Shown here in pieces: positions 14,731 through 22,334 of a DNA stretch of 22,558 bases. Made by a program: the position numbers and the translations under genes. Positions within the stretch are counted from its first letter, which is position 1; each line of letters begins with the position of its first letter. Origin of the DNA: an uncultured Candidatus Saccharibacteria bacterium (GTDB lineage Bacteria; Patescibacteriota; Saccharimonadia; Saccharimonadales; UBA4665); the NCBI GenBank assembly GCA_903836325.1, contig CAILQE010000030.1, forward strand, positions 1 to 22,558. The letters run 5' to 3'. A model generated the notes under the pieces. It saw only the letters and a program-made list of their open reading frames with translations. It did not search any database and had not been told where the DNA came from.

Positions 14731-14759
14731 ATTATACATCAAAGGTTATCTGGTGTAAA
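14731..14759 (-). promoter_or_regulatory. Promoter of infA / alpha operon
   Basis: On the minus strand TTTACA (14759-14754) is exactly 17 bases from TATAAT (14736-14731). Predicted transcription start is near 14724, about 10 nt before the infA ATG. It occupies most of the 53-bp gap after the unknown gene. Confidence 0.7.
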
Positions 14760-14766
14760 GTGTTTT

Positions 14767-15309
14767 TTATCTGTTATGATCGATCATTGATTTTAGTATG
14801 TTTGCGCCAATGCTGATCTCAAATTGCCTAAGTCTTATATTTATGTCATTCATGGCTACCGATTCCGGGTATAATCCTATCCTATCCCTTAATCTAGGTG
14901 GAGTAGTTACCGAATCAATTATTTCTGGTTGACTTGGTAATTCAACAGATTTCTTATTTAATCCATTACTAAAAAGATAGTCCACGGTCATGTTATCTTC
15001 TCTGAGAATAAGTTTTCTGGGTATGTCTAACTTATTAATTCTTGCTGAAAAAGTTTTAGTATTTTCTTGAGAACTTAGCAATGAAACAATATCACGAGTT
15101 CTGTATTCAGTAAATCCGTATAGTTCAGTAAGTTTGATAGGTAAATATTCCTTATCGCCTGTATTTAATCTAGTGAGGTTATATCCGTAAACGTTCTGTT
15201 CGTCTATAAAGAAACGCATCATAGGAGTTAATTTAGTAATTATTTTGTGCCTACGATTGGTATACTCCTCAAATTTGTTTTTTGAGTAACTTTTTTTAGT
15301 TAAATACAT
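14767..15309 (-). CDS. Unrecognised 180-aa protein in the adk/map position
   Basis: I do not recognise this protein. It has 180 residues, many charged, no Cys or Trp, no signal peptide and no membrane segment, so it should be cytoplasmic. The N-terminus is basic (LTKKSYSKNKFEEYTNRRHK). The middle (about 47-104) looks mixed alpha/beta, with ELYGFTEYRTRDIVSLLSS. A Pro-rich stretch PSQPEIIDSVTTPPRLRDR (about 125-143) precedes a C-terminal helix. It has no P-loop, so it is not adenylate kinase, and it lacks the metal-binding pattern of methionine aminopeptidase. Those two genes usually stand between secY and infA. It starts 9 bases after the secY stop, with AGGA at good spacing, so it is surely co-transcribed and translated. 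The frame is intact, and base composition matches neighbours. A role linked to translation or secretion is suggested only by position. Confidence 0.75.
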   Translation of the reverse strand: MYLTKKSYSKNKFEEYTNRRHKIITKLTPMMRFFIDEQNVYGYNLTRLNTGDKEYLPIKLTELYGFTEYRTRDIVSLLSSQENTKTFSARINKLDIPRKLILREDNMTVDYLFSNGLNKKSVELPSQPEIIDSVTTPPRLRDRIGLYPESVAMNDINIRLRQFEISIGANILKSMIDHNR

Positions 15310-15318
15310 AATATTTTC

Positions 15319-16803
15319 CTATTTTTTAAATCTAGGTAAGAATTTTAGTTTTTTTGTACCTAATGCGCTAGTAGTATCATTGTCCTCGTGAAAAAATTCT
15401 GGTTCAGAGTATTGATCGTAGGTTATCATAAGCGCTCTTGATTCTACAGCTCTAAGTGTCTGTAGAGCTACGGAAACAAGGATTAGAACGCTAGTTCCTC
15501 CGACGGTTATACTAATCGGTAAGAATATCTGAGCTATGATAGGAGCCAATGCTAGGAGTCCCAGTGCAGATGCTCCGAATAAAGTTAATCTATTAACTGT
15601 ATTAGAAAGATATTTCTCAGTTTCTTTACCGCCTCTTATACCTTCTATGAAGCCACCTTGTTTATGAAGGTTCTCAGCAATTTCTTTTGAATTGAATGTT
15701 ATAGAGGTATAGAAATATGTAAACACAAATACTAGAACGAAATATGTTATTGGATAGATATAAGCTTTCATACCCTCAGTTCTAAAAGTTGTAGAGCTTG
15801 GAGTCTGGAACCATGTTGCAAGGTTTGTTCCTATTGTATGCCAATGAGCTGAATGCATGCCTCCCAATATCTGTCCTGCGAAACCAGGTACACTTAAAAA
15901 TGCAACAGCGAATATTATTGGTACAACTCCAGCTGTAATTAACTTAACAGGAAGAACAGTTGTCACTCCGCCGTACGTTCTATTCCCTTGAACTCTTTTT
16001 GCATAGTTAACTGTAAGCTTTCTAGCTCCTTCATTTAGCATTACTACCATCCAGGTTACTATTATTATAGATAAAATCGTAGTTATTGAGTATATCAGTG
16101 TAGTTCTACTGAATGGCATGACATGGCCGAATATCTTCATATGTGCAACTTTTGATCCTGCACTAGAAATTATTTGACCAATATTTGCAGGAAGTCTTGA
16201 TACTATTCCTACTGTAATTAAAAGAGATATACCATTACCGACGCTCTGTTCTGTTACCTGTTCTCCCAGCCACATAAGTAGCATAGATCCACCAGTCAAA
16301 GATGCGATCATAAGAGCCCATTGAAGCATCGATACATGGGCAGTTATATCTCCAATACCACCAATGCTTGAGGCAGCTTGTCTAATCAGATAAATAGATC
16401 CGATAGATTGGATAATTGCTAGTGGAAGAGTTAAAAGTCTAGTGTATTGGTTGATTTTCTTCTGACCATATTCACCTTCTTTTTGTAGATTTTCTAGTTT
16501 TGGAATAGCTTTAGTTAAAAGCTGCATAATGATAGATGCGTTAATAAATGGACCAAGTCCAGCAATCATAATTGAGAAATTAGCAAGTGCTCCACCACTC
16601 AGGACATTCATAAAACTTAAGAATTGCGGTGAATTAGATGAATTAAATAAGTTCTGTAAAACTTGGTGTAGGGTTTTAGCGTCAGCAATAGGAACTGGTA
16701 TTTGAGCTAATATACGGAAAACAATCAGTATTCCAATAACAGCCAAAATTCTCTTTTGCATATCTTTATGAGCTAAAGACTTAAGAATAATTTTCCAGTT
16801 CAT
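15319..16803 (-). CDS. secY: Preprotein translocase subunit SecY
   Basis: 494 aa, about 60 longer than usual, with about ten membrane segments. Recognised by GGALANFSIMIAGLGPFINAS (plug and TM2 region, in two parts), MWLGEQVTEQSVGNGISLLI, LNEGARKLTVNYAKR and the C5 loop IRGGKETEKYL, whose Arg is essential in SecY proteins. The extra length lies partly in an external loop (about residues 320-350, HSAHWHTIG and following) and in a charged tail of about 30 residues. It forms the membrane channel for Sec export. An 88-bp gap with a hairpin and promoter-like sequence precedes it, and no Shine-Dalgarno is obvious. Confidence 0.97.
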   Translation of the reverse strand: MNWKIILKSLAHKDMQKRILAVIGILIVFRILAQIPVPIADAKTLHQVLQNLFNSSNSPQFLSFMNVLSGGALANFSIMIAGLGPFINASIIMQLLTKAIPKLENLQKEGEYGQKKINQYTRLLTLPLAIIQSIGSIYLIRQAASSIGGIGDITAHVSMLQWALMIASLTGGSMLLMWLGEQVTEQSVGNGISLLITVGIVSRLPANIGQIISSAGSKVAHMKIFGHVMPFSRTTLIYSITTILSIIIVTWMVVMLNEGARKLTVNYAKRVQGNRTYGGVTTVLPVKLITAGVVPIIFAVAFLSVPGFAGQILGGMHSAHWHTIGTNLATWFQTPSSTTFRTEGMKAYIYPITYFVLVFVFTYFYTSITFNSKEIAENLHKQGGFIEGIRGGKETEKYLSNTVNRLTLFGASALGLLALAPIIAQIFLPISITVGGTSVLILVSVALQTLRAVESRALMITYDQYSEPEFFHEDNDTTSALGTKKLKFLPRFKK

Positions 16804-16834
16804 ATTTGTCTAATACCCTACTCTCTTTATATTT

Positions 16835-16845
16835 ATTATATACCA
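16835..16845 (-). promoter_or_regulatory. Candidate promoter of secY
   Basis: TGGTATATAAT on the minus strand offers TGG-TATATA (extended -10) or TATAAT (16840-16835). No -35 is seen at 17 bases. The start would be near 16828, giving a leader of about 25 nt. Confidence 0.45.
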
Positions 16846-16863
16846 CTCTTATTTAAGCACTAT

Positions 16864-16881
16864 TTGGACTATTTCGTCCAA
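16864..16881 (-). repeat. Hairpin between rplO and secY
   Basis: Perfect 6-bp stem TTGGAC/GTCCAA with a 6-base loop, 10 bases after the rplO stop. No U-run follows in the transcribed direction, so it is a poor terminator. It could be an RNA-processing site or a partial attenuator ahead of the secY promoter. Confidence 0.45.
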
Positions 16882-16891
16882 TATGTGTTAT

Positions 16892-17356
16892 TTACGACTC
16901 TTTTTTTGCAGGTCGTTGAAGGATGTTAACTTTTTTGAATGATCCTCCAGCATTTGAAACTAGCTCAATAGCTGATTTAGAAGCACCAGGTAATTGTATA
17001 TCTAATGATTTCTTTACTTCGCCTCTGGATAGAAGTTTGATTCTAACAAATTCGCTACTAACTAATCCTTTTTCAAATAGAACTTTAGCATCAATAATTT
17101 TAGTGCCTAATTCATCTAATTGATCAGTAAAAACATTTTCTGCTTTAGGAATTTTACTTTTAAAACCAGGTAATTTAGGTAACTGCTGCATAAGTGGGTT
17201 TTGTCCACCTGAGAACCCTGGGTTCTTAGTGTAACCAGTTCGTGCATGTTGACCCTTAGTACCTCTACCGGCTGTTTTACCTAGTCCAGAACCAATACCA
17301 CGTCCAACTCTAGTTCTCTTAAGGTTAGTAGGATGACTTAATTCATTGTATTTCAT
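16892..17356 (-). CDS. rplO: 50S ribosomal protein L15 (uL15)
   Basis: 154 aa. Recognised by RTRVGRGIGSGLGKTAGRG and KGQHARTGY, then FSGGQNPLMQQLPKLPGF. The N-terminal extension threads into 23S rRNA. Its start overlaps the rpsE stop by one base. rpmD (L30), which normally lies between rpsE and rplO, is absent. Confidence 0.98.
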   Translation of the reverse strand: MKYNELSHPTNLKRTRVGRGIGSGLGKTAGRGTKGQHARTGYTKNPGFSGGQNPLMQQLPKLPGFKSKIPKAENVFTDQLDELGTKIIDAKVLFEKGLVSSEFVRIKLLSRGEVKKSLDIQLPGASKSAIELVSNAGGSFKKVNILQRPAKKES

Positions 17357-17904
17357 TATTCTTCTCCATCCTTTGCAGCTTCTACTTTTTTATCTACATT
17401 CTTATTCTTGTTGATAGATGTAGTCCAGTCTTTAGCACTTTCCAAGCTCATAAGAGCTTCAATAGTTGCATATGCTACGTTAGTTTTGTTAGATGATCCT
17501 AGTGATTTACTTAAGATGTTCTTAATACCAGCAGCTTCAAGAATACTTCTTGTTACTCCTCCTGCTATAAGGCCAGTACCAGCACTTGCTGGTTTGATGA
17601 AAATCTTAGCACCAGATACTTTTCCAGTTGTTTCGTGAGGAATTGTTCCTTTGTAAGTTTTAACTTTAATAAAGTTTTTCTTAGCAATTTCAGTAGCTTT
17701 AGTAATAGCAGCGGTAACATCTGCACCTTTTGCTGTACCTACTCCTACCTTACCTTTTTTATCTCCGACTGCTACTAGAGCACGGAATCTAAATCTTCGT
17801 CCACCTTTAACAACACGAGCAACTCTGTCAATTTGTAGAGTTCTTTCATCGAATTGTTTTTCTTCAAATTCTAGGGCTGGTCTTCGGCTTCGTCGATTAT
17901 CCAT
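17356..17904 (-). CDS. rpsE: 30S ribosomal protein S5 (uS5)
   Basis: 182 aa. VARVVKGGRRFRFRALVAVG and KGKVGVGTAKG are diagnostic, followed by the second domain with GTGLIAGGVTRSILEAAGI. It contributes to decoding fidelity and to the mRNA entry helicase with S3 and S4. A charged tail of about 20 residues (NKNKNVDKKVEAAKDGEE) closes it. One-base overlaps at both ends. Confidence 0.98.
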   Translation of the reverse strand: MDNRRSRRPALEFEEKQFDERTLQIDRVARVVKGGRRFRFRALVAVGDKKGKVGVGTAKGADVTAAITKATEIAKKNFIKVKTYKGTIPHETTGKVSGAKIFIKPASAGTGLIAGGVTRSILEAAGIKNILSKSLGSSNKTNVAYATIEALMSLESAKDWTTSINKNKNVDKKVEAAKDGEE

Positions 17905-18257
17905 TATAGCTCCAATCCTGCTTTACGAGCGCTGTCAGCTAGTGCTGCAACTCTTCCGTGATATAGTTTACCATTTCGGTCTAATACTACTGCTTTTACC
18001 TTTTTAGCTAAAGCTTTCTTTGCAATATCTGCTCCTACCCATTCAGCTTTTTCAGTCTTAGTTTTTCCTGCTGTCTTATTAGAAACAGTAGTAGAACTAG
18101 CAATAGTAATACCTTTTTCATCGTCAATAATTTGTGCGCTTACATTAATATTAGAAATAAATACAGTAAGTCTAGGTCTTATGGATGTACCTTTAACCTT
18201 GCTTCTGATTCTAATTTTTCTTCGTAGTTTATGTGCTTTTTTAATAGTTATACTCAT
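17904..18257 (-). CDS. rplR: 50S ribosomal protein L18 (uL18)
   Basis: 117 aa, normal length. The basic N-terminus is followed by GTSIRPRLTVFISNINVSAQ and ends LYHGRVAALADSARKAGLEL, as in the family. It binds 5S rRNA together with L5. It starts 3 bases after rplF and overlaps rpsE by one base. Confidence 0.98.
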   Translation of the reverse strand: MSITIKKAHKLRRKIRIRSKVKGTSIRPRLTVFISNINVSAQIIDDEKGITIASSTTVSNKTAGKTKTEKAEWVGADIAKKALAKKVKAVVLDRNGKLYHGRVAALADSARKAGLEL

Positions 18258-18260
18258 AGT

Positions 18261-18797
18261 CTATTCCTTACCGCTCTTTCCGCTCTTACGCAAGATTCGT
18301 TCATCAATATATTTAATTCCTTTACCTTTATATGGTTCAGGTTTCTTAAATGCTCGAATTTCACTCGCAACTTGTCCAACCTGTTGCTTGTTTATGCCGC
18401 TTACAGTAATAATGTTCTGTTCAATAGTAATAGTTATTCCTTGTGGAATAGCGAAAATAATGTCATGAGAAAATCCTAGATTAAGTTTCAAATTAGTTCC
18501 CATTAAGGCAACTCTAAATCCTACTCCATTAACTTCTAATTTTTTCTCAAATCCACTAGTTACACCAACTACTAGGTTGTTAATAAGACTTCGCATTAAG
18601 CCATGTCTTGCTTTATATAAAGCTTCATCGTTCTTTCTAGTAACAGTAAGAACGTTTCCGTCTTGTGCAACGGTGATTCCGTCAATTAGGTCTTGAGACA
18701 ATGTGCCTTTTGGTCCGGTAACACTAATAGTTTTACCGTCGTTAGTGATTGTCACACCTGCTGGAACCTGAATAGGTAGTTTTCCTATACGACTCAT
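18261..18797 (-). CDS. rplF: 50S ribosomal protein L6 (uL6)
   Basis: 178 aa. MSRIGKLPIQVPAGVTI and VTGPKGTLSQ start it, and PEPYKGKGIKYIDERILRK closes it, both diagnostic. Two tandem L6 domains. It lies near the sarcin-ricin loop and factor-binding site. The start is preceded by AAGG-type sequence in a 15-bp gap. Confidence 0.98.
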   Translation of the reverse strand: MSRIGKLPIQVPAGVTITNDGKTISVTGPKGTLSQDLIDGITVAQDGNVLTVTRKNDEALYKARHGLMRSLINNLVVGVTSGFEKKLEVNGVGFRVALMGTNLKLNLGFSHDIIFAIPQGITITIEQNIITVSGINKQQVGQVASEIRAFKKPEPYKGKGIKYIDERILRKSGKSGKE

Positions 18798-18812
18798 CTT
18801 AAACCTTTCTTT

Positions 18813-19211
18813 TTAAAATACCTTTAATATTAATTCACCACCGATGTTAGCTTTTCTAGCATCGTCTCCACTCATTAAACCTTGAGAAGTAGATACTACT
18901 ACCATACCTCGTCCTTGTTTAATTACTGGGATTTCTTTAACGTTAACGTATGAACGTTGACCAGGTTTAGATACTCTAGAGATCTCATTGATCTTAGCGT
19001 TCTTATCTGCAGCGTTTATAACGATGTGAAGTGTCTTCTCAGTTTTTTCACCAGTTACTTTAACACTTTCAATAAAATGATTTTGTTGAAGTACTTTAGC
19101 TACATTCTCTTTCACGGTACTGTGAGGAAGAGAAACTTCAGTTTTATTCACATTAATAGCATTACGTATTCTCGTAAGCATATCTGATATTGGGTCTGTT
19201 GTTGTTATCAT
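18813..19211 (-). CDS. rpsH: 30S ribosomal protein S8 (uS8)
   Basis: 132 aa. DPISDMLTRIRNAINVNKTE and the C-terminal STSQGLMSGDDARKANIGGE identify it. A primary 16S-binding protein, and in E. coli the translational repressor of the spc operon. Whether it regulates here is not visible. GGAGAG-type Shine-Dalgarno lies in the 19-bp gap after rpsN. Confidence 0.98.
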   Translation of the reverse strand: MITTTDPISDMLTRIRNAINVNKTEVSLPHSTVKENVAKVLQQNHFIESVKVTGEKTEKTLHIVINAADKNAKINEISRVSKPGQRSYVNVKEIPVIKQGRGMVVVSTSQGLMSGDDARKANIGGELILKVF

Positions 19212-19230
19212 AATTTATTCTCTCCTTTCT

Positions 19231-19500
19231 TTACCAACTTGATTTAGTTACACCAGGGATTTCGCCTTTTGATGCGTGCTCCCTGAAAGCTATTCTACTT
19301 AGTCCAAACTGTCTCATATAAGCTCTTGGTCGACCTGTTTCATCACAACGATTCTTAAGTCTTGTTGGAGATGAATTTCTAGGTAATTTAGCTAGTCCTT
19401 CTAAATCTCCTAGAGCTTTTAATTCAGTTCTCTTAGCCGCATACTTATCGAACATCTTTCTTCTCTTAAGATCACGAGCGATAATAGATTTCTTAGCCAT
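19231..19500 (-). CDS. rpsN: 30S ribosomal protein S14 (uS14), long zinc-free form
   Basis: 89 aa, the length of the C- (zinc-free) type. The end reads NRCDETGRPRAYMRQFGLSR, then IAFREHASKGEIPGVTKSSW. It has only one Cys and no CxxC pairs. It helps assemble the 30S head. One-base overlap with rplE. Confidence 0.98.
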   Translation of the reverse strand: MAKKSIIARDLKRRKMFDKYAAKRTELKALGDLEGLAKLPRNSSPTRLKNRCDETGRPRAYMRQFGLSRIAFREHASKGEIPGVTKSSW

Positions 19501-20066
19501 TACTTAGCCTCCTTAGTAAAGGGCATTCCAAGTTTCTCTAATAGAGCTCTGGAATCTTCTTTACTTTTAGCTTTAATTACAATTACTACTTGTAGTCCGT
19601 GTGCTGGGTTTGTTTCTTCAAAAGTAAGTTCAGGGAATACTGATTGATCAATAAATCCGATAGAATAATTACCTTGATTATCAAAAGCTGTTGAAGGAAC
19701 TCCATGGAAATCTCTTAGTCTTGGAAGAACGATATTAATAATTCTATCTAAGAATTCATACATCGCGTTTCCTCTAAGGGTAACTTTCATACCAATCTTC
19801 TGGCCTTCTCTTAGCTTGAATGCTGCGATACTTTGCTTAGAGGAGATATGAATAGGTTTTCGTCCAGTTATCTTTCGAATAGTATTATCAGCTGTTTCGA
19901 ACATTTTCTTGTCGTCTTTAGCTTTACCTAATCCAATGTTTAAAATTATTTTTTCAATTTTAGGAACTTCATTAATATTAGACAATTTAAGTTCTTCTTT
20001 AAGTTCAGCGTAAATCTTAGAATTAAGCTGTGCTTTTATAGTTGGAACGTATTTTATATCTGCCAT
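19500..20066 (-). CDS. rplE: 50S ribosomal protein L5 (uL5)
   Basis: 188 aa, slightly longer than usual at the N-terminus. EKIILNIGLGKAKDDKKM, GRKPIHISSKQSIAAFKLRE and GMKVTLRGNAMYEFLDRI are diagnostic. It binds 5S rRNA and contacts P-site tRNA. One-base overlaps with rplX and rpsN. Confidence 0.98.
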   Translation of the reverse strand: MADIKYVPTIKAQLNSKIYAELKEELKLSNINEVPKIEKIILNIGLGKAKDDKKMFETADNTIRKITGRKPIHISSKQSIAAFKLREGQKIGMKVTLRGNAMYEFLDRIINIVLPRLRDFHGVPSTAFDNQGNYSIGFIDQSVFPELTFEETNPAHGLQVVIVIKAKSKEDSRALLEKLGMPFTKEAK

Positions 20067-20389
20067 TACTTAATCTCCTTTCCGCTTTTCTTAGCAATTC
20101 GTATTTTTTTACCATCTTTATCGAATTTAAATTCTATCTTAGAAGCACCTTTAGTGTCTTGATCGTAATAAGCTACTTTAGATACATCCATAGGTTTAAC
20201 AATTTCCTGAATACTTCCTGGTGCGTCTTTAGTCGGTTTTACGTGTTTCTTTACGATATTAATGCCATCCACAGTTACTTTGTTATCTTTAGGATGAATT
20301 TTAAGAATTTTACCAGTTTTACCTTTATATTTTCCTGCAAGAACAATAACTTTGTCTCCAGTTTTTAATCTAATTTTAAATAATTTCAT
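20066..20389 (-). CDS. rplX: 50S ribosomal protein L24 (uL24)
   Basis: 107 aa. The KOW motif GDKVIVLAGKYKGKTGKILK (12-31) is typical, followed by VDGINIVKKHVKPTKDAPG. An assembly initiator near the exit tunnel. It begins one base after rplN. Confidence 0.98.
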   Translation of the reverse strand: MKLFKIRLKTGDKVIVLAGKYKGKTGKILKIHPKDNKVTVDGINIVKKHVKPTKDAPGSIQEIVKPMDVSKVAYYDQDTKGASKIEFKFDKDGKKIRIAKKSGKEIK

Positions 20390-20390
20390 A

Positions 20391-20759
20391 TTAAAGTACC
20401 TCCGGTGCTAAGCTGATAATTTTTGCATAGCCCTTTTCTCTTAATTCTCTAGGAACTGGACCGAAAATACGAGTTGCCTTAGGCATCTTATCTTCTCCAA
20501 TGATTACTGCAGCGTTATCATCAAAACAAATAGTAGAACCATCTGGTCTATGAATCTGATCTCTAGTTCGTACTACTACAGCACGTACAACGTTCTTTTT
20601 CTTAACTGTTCCAGTTGGTGAAGCGCTTTTAACAGTAGCAACAATAACATCACCTACTCGTGCATATCTTCTTCTAGTTCCACCGAGAACACGAATACAT
20701 AGGATTTCTTTAGCTCCGGAGTTGTCTGCTACAACTAGTCTAGTTTCTTGTTGTATCAT
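20391..20759 (-). CDS. rplN: 50S ribosomal protein L14 (uL14)
   Basis: 122 aa, exact family length. MIQQETRLVVADNSGAKE, then LGGTRRRYARVGDVIV, and FGPVPRELREKGYAKIISLA. It sits at the subunit interface. One-base overlap with rpsQ. Confidence 0.99.
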   Translation of the reverse strand: MIQQETRLVVADNSGAKEILCIRVLGGTRRRYARVGDVIVATVKSASPTGTVKKKNVVRAVVVRTRDQIHRPDGSTICFDDNAAVIIGEDKMPKATRIFGPVPRELREKGYAKIISLAPEVL

Positions 20760-21088
20760 TATTTAGTCTCCTTAGGTGCCTTAGATTTACTTTCAGGCAA
20801 CTTATCTGTTTCTACATCTTTAGTGACTACTAAATCGTCTTTAGATAATTTAGACGTACTTATGATGCTAGTTAAAATAAACTTCTTTCTTTTAGAAATA
20901 GGTTTAGTTTCAGCAATAATTACTTTATCTCCTGGTTTTGCTTCATTCTTTTCATCATGAGCCATAAACTTTTTAGAGACAGTGTACTGCTTCTTGTATA
21001 GTGGGTGAGTTTTTCGTGTTTCAACTAGAACAACGATAGTTTTCTGTCCTTTGTCGGACACAACTACACCTTGGAAATTCTTAGCCAT
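20759..21088 (-). CDS. rpsQ: 30S ribosomal protein S17 (uS17)
   Basis: 109 aa. The OB-fold core (about 1-83) has FQGVVVSDKGQKTIVVLVE, THPLYKKQYTVSKKF, HDEKNEAKPGDKVII and ETKPISKRKKFIL. A charged tail of about 25 residues (DVETDKLPESKSKAPKETK) is beyond the usual 80-90 aa. One-base overlaps at both ends. Confidence 0.97.
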   Translation of the reverse strand: MAKNFQGVVVSDKGQKTIVVLVETRKTHPLYKKQYTVSKKFMAHDEKNEAKPGDKVIIAETKPISKRKKFILTSIISTSKLSKDDLVVTKDVETDKLPESKSKAPKETK

Positions 21089-21288
21089 TACTTTGTCTCC
21101 TTAATTAGTTCTTCACTTAGAACGGTTAATACTCTTGCTAGGTCTTTTCTTCTTTGACGAACGATTCGTACATTAGATACTTCACCTAATCTTACTCTTC
21201 TTCTTAGTTCGGCAATCTCTACTCTAAGATCGTTAGTCTTCTTAGTTAAATCTTCTACTGACATTTTTCTGATTTCTAATACTTTCAT
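21088..21288 (-). CDS. rpmC: 50S ribosomal protein L29 (uL29)
   Basis: 66 aa, two helices: IRKMSVEDLTKKTNDLRVEI and RLGEVSNVRIVRQRRKDLAR. It lies near the exit tunnel, at the SRP and trigger-factor docking site. The start is one base after rplP. Confidence 0.98.
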   Translation of the reverse strand: MKVLEIRKMSVEDLTKKTNDLRVEIAELRRRVRLGEVSNVRIVRQRRKDLARVLTVLSEELIKETK

Positions 21289-21289
21289 A

Positions 21290-21703
21290 CTAAATATCCT
21301 CTCTGACTAGGAATTTAGTCTTTACAGGTAATTTATTTCCAGCAAGTCTCATAGCTTCTCGAGCTACTTCAACTGTTACACCTTGCATTTCGAAAAGCAC
21401 AGTACCTGGCTTAACCTTAGCTACAAAGAATTCTGGATTACCCTTACCGCTACCCATTTTAACGTCTTGCGGTTTTCTTGTTACTGCGATATGCGGGAAA
21501 ATTCTAATCCAAATCTTACCACCACGCTTGATGTGTCTGGTCATAGCTTGTCTTGAAGCTTCAATCTGTCGAGCTGTAATTCTTTCATGTTCCATAGATA
21601 CAAGTCCATAATCTCCGTGTGCAATATTGTTTCCAGTAGTTGCTACACCTCGAATTACACCTTTTCGGATCTTTCGGAATTTAGTTTTCTTAGGGGCTAA
21701 CAT
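21290..21703 (-). CDS. rplP: 50S ribosomal protein L16 (uL16), start corrected
   Basis: 137 aa from the ATG at 21703. It opens MLAPKKTKFRKIRKGVIRG as L16 proteins do, with ARQIEASRQAMTRHIKRGGK in the centre. The open frame runs up to an ATG at 21745, but that would add 14 non-conserved residues and overlap rpsC by 41 bases. The 21703 start has a strong GGGGAGG about 9 bases upstream and follows the rpsC stop by one base. L16 shapes the A-site tRNA and peptidyl-transferase region. Confidence 0.97.
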   Translation of the reverse strand: MLAPKKTKFRKIRKGVIRGVATTGNNIAHGDYGLVSMEHERITARQIEASRQAMTRHIKRGGKIWIRIFPHIAVTRKPQDVKMGSGKGNPEFFVAKVKPGTVLFEMQGVTVEVAREAMRLAGNKLPVKTKFLVREDI

Positions 21704-21704
21704 T

Positions 21705-22334
21705 TTAGATAACCTCCCCTTTGTGGATCCAAACCTTAATACCAATTACACCTGTTGATGTATATGCATTAGCTTTAGCAAAATCTATATCAGCACGAAT
21801 AGTATGTAATGGCACTGATCCAGCTATTTCTTTTTCTCGTCTAGACATTTCTGCACCATTTAGACGTCCAGATACTTGAATTCTTACTCCTTTAGCACCT
21901 GATCTCATTGTATTTGCTGCAGCAGATTTTATAGCTCGTTTGAAGCTAATTCTTCTCTGAAGTTGGTGTGCAATGTTTTCAGCTACTAATTTCGCGTATA
22001 GGTCTGGTTTCTTGATTTCTTCGATATTTACACGAACAGCAGAATTATAGATTTTTTCGATATCAGCTTTAAGTTCATTAGCTCCAGATCCACCTTTACC
22101 GATAACAACACCGGCTTTAGCAGTGTTTATAGTTACAGTAACTAAATTAGGTGTTCTAGTGATTTCTACACGGTTGATAGAAGCTCGTGAGCCTAGTTTC
22201 TTTTCAATAAGTCTTCTTACAGAAAGATCTTCTCTTAGAAAAGCTACGTAATCTTTTTTAGGAGCAAACCATTTAGAACTCCAATTTTTATTAACTTGAA
22301 GTCGCATTGATACAGGATTAACTTTTTGTCCCAT
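21705..22334 (-). CDS. rpsC: 30S ribosomal protein S3 (uS3)
   Basis: 209 aa. MGQKVNPVSMRLQVNKNW opens it. The KH domain carries VVIGKGGSGANELKADI (GKGG loop), and the C-terminal domain has SGRLNGAEMSRREKE. It lines the mRNA entry channel. GAGGAG precedes the ATG, which overlaps the rplV stop by one base. Confidence 0.98.
   Translation of the reverse strand: MGQKVNPVSMRLQVNKNWSSKWFAPKKDYVAFLREDLSVRRLIEKKLGSRASINRVEITRTPNLVTVTINTAKAGVVIGKGGSGANELKADIEKIYNSAVRVNIEEIKKPDLYAKLVAENIAHQLQRRISFKRAIKSAAANTMRSGAKGVRIQVSGRLNGAEMSRREKEIAGSVPLHTIRADIDFAKANAYTSTGVIGIKVWIHKGEVI

Noticed and set aside
21704..21745. Upstream start for rplP giving 151 aa
   Set aside because: It overlaps rpsC by 41 bases and adds non-conserved residues; the ATG at 21703 has the strong Shine-Dalgarno and the conserved N-terminus.
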